45,478 nt of DNA. It comes from Clostridiales bacterium (GTDB lineage: Bacteria; Bacillota; Clostridia; Clostridiales; Oxobacteraceae). The notes beneath the pieces are model-generated. The model was not told the origin of the DNA. It made no database searches and saw only the letters and a list, made by a program, of their open reading frames with translations. This document shows, piece by piece, positions 44,483-45,478 of the stretch (positions are counted from its first letter, which is position 1; each line of letters starts with the position of its first letter). The stretch is from positions 1-45,478 of the forward strand of contig JASEJN010000024.1 of NCBI GenBank assembly GCA_030016385.1, written 5' to 3'. The position numbers and the translations under genes were made by a program.

Positions 44483-45401
44483 TCTTATTACCTCCTGTCG
44501 CTTCAAGAAACTTGCTTTCGAGGTTCCCTGCAGATTTATTGATGCCATATATCCTTACCTTAGCCTGTACCAATTTTTCAACAATATCCGGGATATTTTC
44601 ATATTTAATGGATATTTTGATCTTGTTATCTTTTACAACAGGTTTATAGTTCACATTTAAACTTTCTATGCATTCTCTGGCTTTATCGACAGGTTCTACA
44701 GTTAGTGTTACAGCTTCATCTGCCTTATTATCCAACATTTCATTTAGAGTTTGTATTTTTATAAGTTTTCCATTTTGGATGATTGCTACTCTGTCACACA
44801 TAAGCTCCATCTCCGAGAGTATGTGGCTGGACACAAATACGGCTGTGTTTTCTTTTTTTGCAAGATTTCTTAAATGGTTTCTGAACTCGTGAATGCCGGC
44901 AGGGTCAAGACCGTTCGTAGGCTCATCCAGCACAAGCAAGGATGGAGAGTTAAGCATGGCCTGGGCGAGTCCTAATCTTTGACGCATTCCAAGAGAATAG
45001 GTTTTTACCTTATCATTTATCCTGTTCTCAAGTCCTACAAGCCGGATGACTTCATCGATCCTTTGCTTGCCTATTTTAGGATACATCCTTGCATAATGGA
45101 CAAGATTTTTGTATCCTGAAAGATGCTTATACATGTCGGGATTTTCAACAATTCCACCGACATTTGCTATGGCTTTTTCAAAATCTTTTTTTATGCTGTA
45201 GCCCTTGATGAATATTTCGCCCTCAGTGATGGACATAAGCCCCAACAGCATACGGATGGTGGTAGTTTTTCCGGCACCGTTCGGGCCTAGAAAACCAAAG
45301 ACTTCGCCTCCATATACATCAAATGAAATGCCATTTATAATTTGTTTTTTTCCTATGCTTTTTTTGAGGTTTCTGATTTGTATAACCGGTTGTGCAGACA
45401 T
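44475..45401 (-). CDS. ABC-2 type transporter ATP-binding protein
   Basis: This 308-residue ATPase has Walker A GPNGAGKTT, Q-loop region GGIVENPDMYKHLSG, signature YSLGMRQRLGLAQAML, Walker B LLVLDEPTNGLDP and H-loop FVSSHIL. The C-terminal extension (EAVTLTVEPVDKARECIESL) is usual for export ATPases such as the BcrA group, which are often linked to peptide-antibiotic resistance or lantibiotic immunity. GGAGGGATTTA precedes the ATG. It forms an operon with the permease gene that follows. The substrate cannot be told from sequence. Confidence 0.93.
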   Translation of the reverse strand: MSAQPVIQIRNLKKSIGKKQIINGISFDVYGGEVFGFLGPNGAGKTTTIRMLLGLMSITEGEIFIKGYSIKKDFEKAIANVGGIVENPDMYKHLSGYKNLVHYARMYPKIGKQRIDEVIRLVGLENRINDKVKTYSLGMRQRLGLAQAMLNSPSLLVLDEPTNGLDPAGIHEFRNHLRNLAKKENTAVFVSSHILSEMELMCDRVAIIQNGKLIKIQTLNEMLDNKADEAVTLTVEPVDKARECIESLNVNYKPVVKDNKIKISIKYENIPDIVEKLVQAKVRIYGINKSAGNLESKFLEATGGNKIA

Positions 45402-45478
45402 TAAATCCCTCCTTCAAAATATAAATTAATCTGTTGTGCTAACTGATTATTTAGGGTATTAAGGAATATTATGGTAAT

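Noticed and set aside
43968..44660. 230-codon plus-strand frame across the ABC exporter genes
   Set aside because: Antisense to two well-supported overlapping genes and without any recognisable motif.

Overview
This window looks like a chromosome segment of an anaerobic, low-G+C Gram-positive bacterium of the class Clostridia. The signs are strong AGGAGG-type ribosome binding sites, some TTG and GTG starts, a T-box in front of serS, AddAB rather than RecBCD, a PerR-like regulator next to a 'reverse' rubrerythrin, and a sortase with an LPxTS-anchored substrate. The species cannot be named from the sequence alone.

Layout. 0.2-3.6 kb: YesN/YesM-type two-component pair (response regulator and histidine kinase). 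3.7-8.5 kb: a small unknown gene on the minus strand, then a PHP-family metal hydrolase, a GH78-like alpha-L-rhamnosidase and an HAD-IIA sugar-phosphatase-like protein. 8.6-11.6 kb: T-box plus serS, converging on an FAD-dependent oxidoreductase. 11.65-12.0 kb: perfect consensus promoter and two tRNA-Ser genes (UGA and GCU). 12.1-12.45 kb: decayed integrase-type transposase. 12.5-21.3 kb: dpp/opp-type ABC importer (binding protein, two permeases, two ATPases) followed by a GH3 beta-glucosidase, which reads best as a glycoside uptake and hydrolysis unit. 21.4-24.3 kb (minus): an MFS transporter and a GH2 gene broken by an internal deletion that removes its catalytic nucleophile. 24.9-37 kb: addB-addA and sbcD-sbcC, all DNA end-processing enzymes. 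37-38.1 kb: peroxide-stress pair perR-like and rubrerythrin. 38.4-41.1 kb: cell-wall-anchored metallophosphoesterase and its probable sortase. 41.2-43.5 kb: gene fragments, a small secreted zinc-ribbon protein whose start codon appears to be ACG, and a radical-SAM protein with an unusual cysteine spacing. 43.5-45.4 kb (minus): ABC-2 type exporter.

Between the genes lie three repeat families that gene calling does not explain. (1) A long imperfect-palindrome element: a 249-bp copy upstream of addB, internally deleted 99-bp and 64-bp copies upstream of sbcD and the PHP gene, and one arm at the left edge of the window upstream of the two-component system. The full copy seems to have cut off an older gene. 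(2) A 25-bp AT-rich sequence present three times, identical, between 7.6 and 10.2 kb. (3) GGGGACGGTTAACAA inverted pairs around the sortase locus. I found no CRISPR array, phage genes or intact insertion sequence. The most interesting items are the palindromic element family with its deletion derivatives, the ACG-start secreted protein, the GH2 deletion and the atypical radical-SAM protein.
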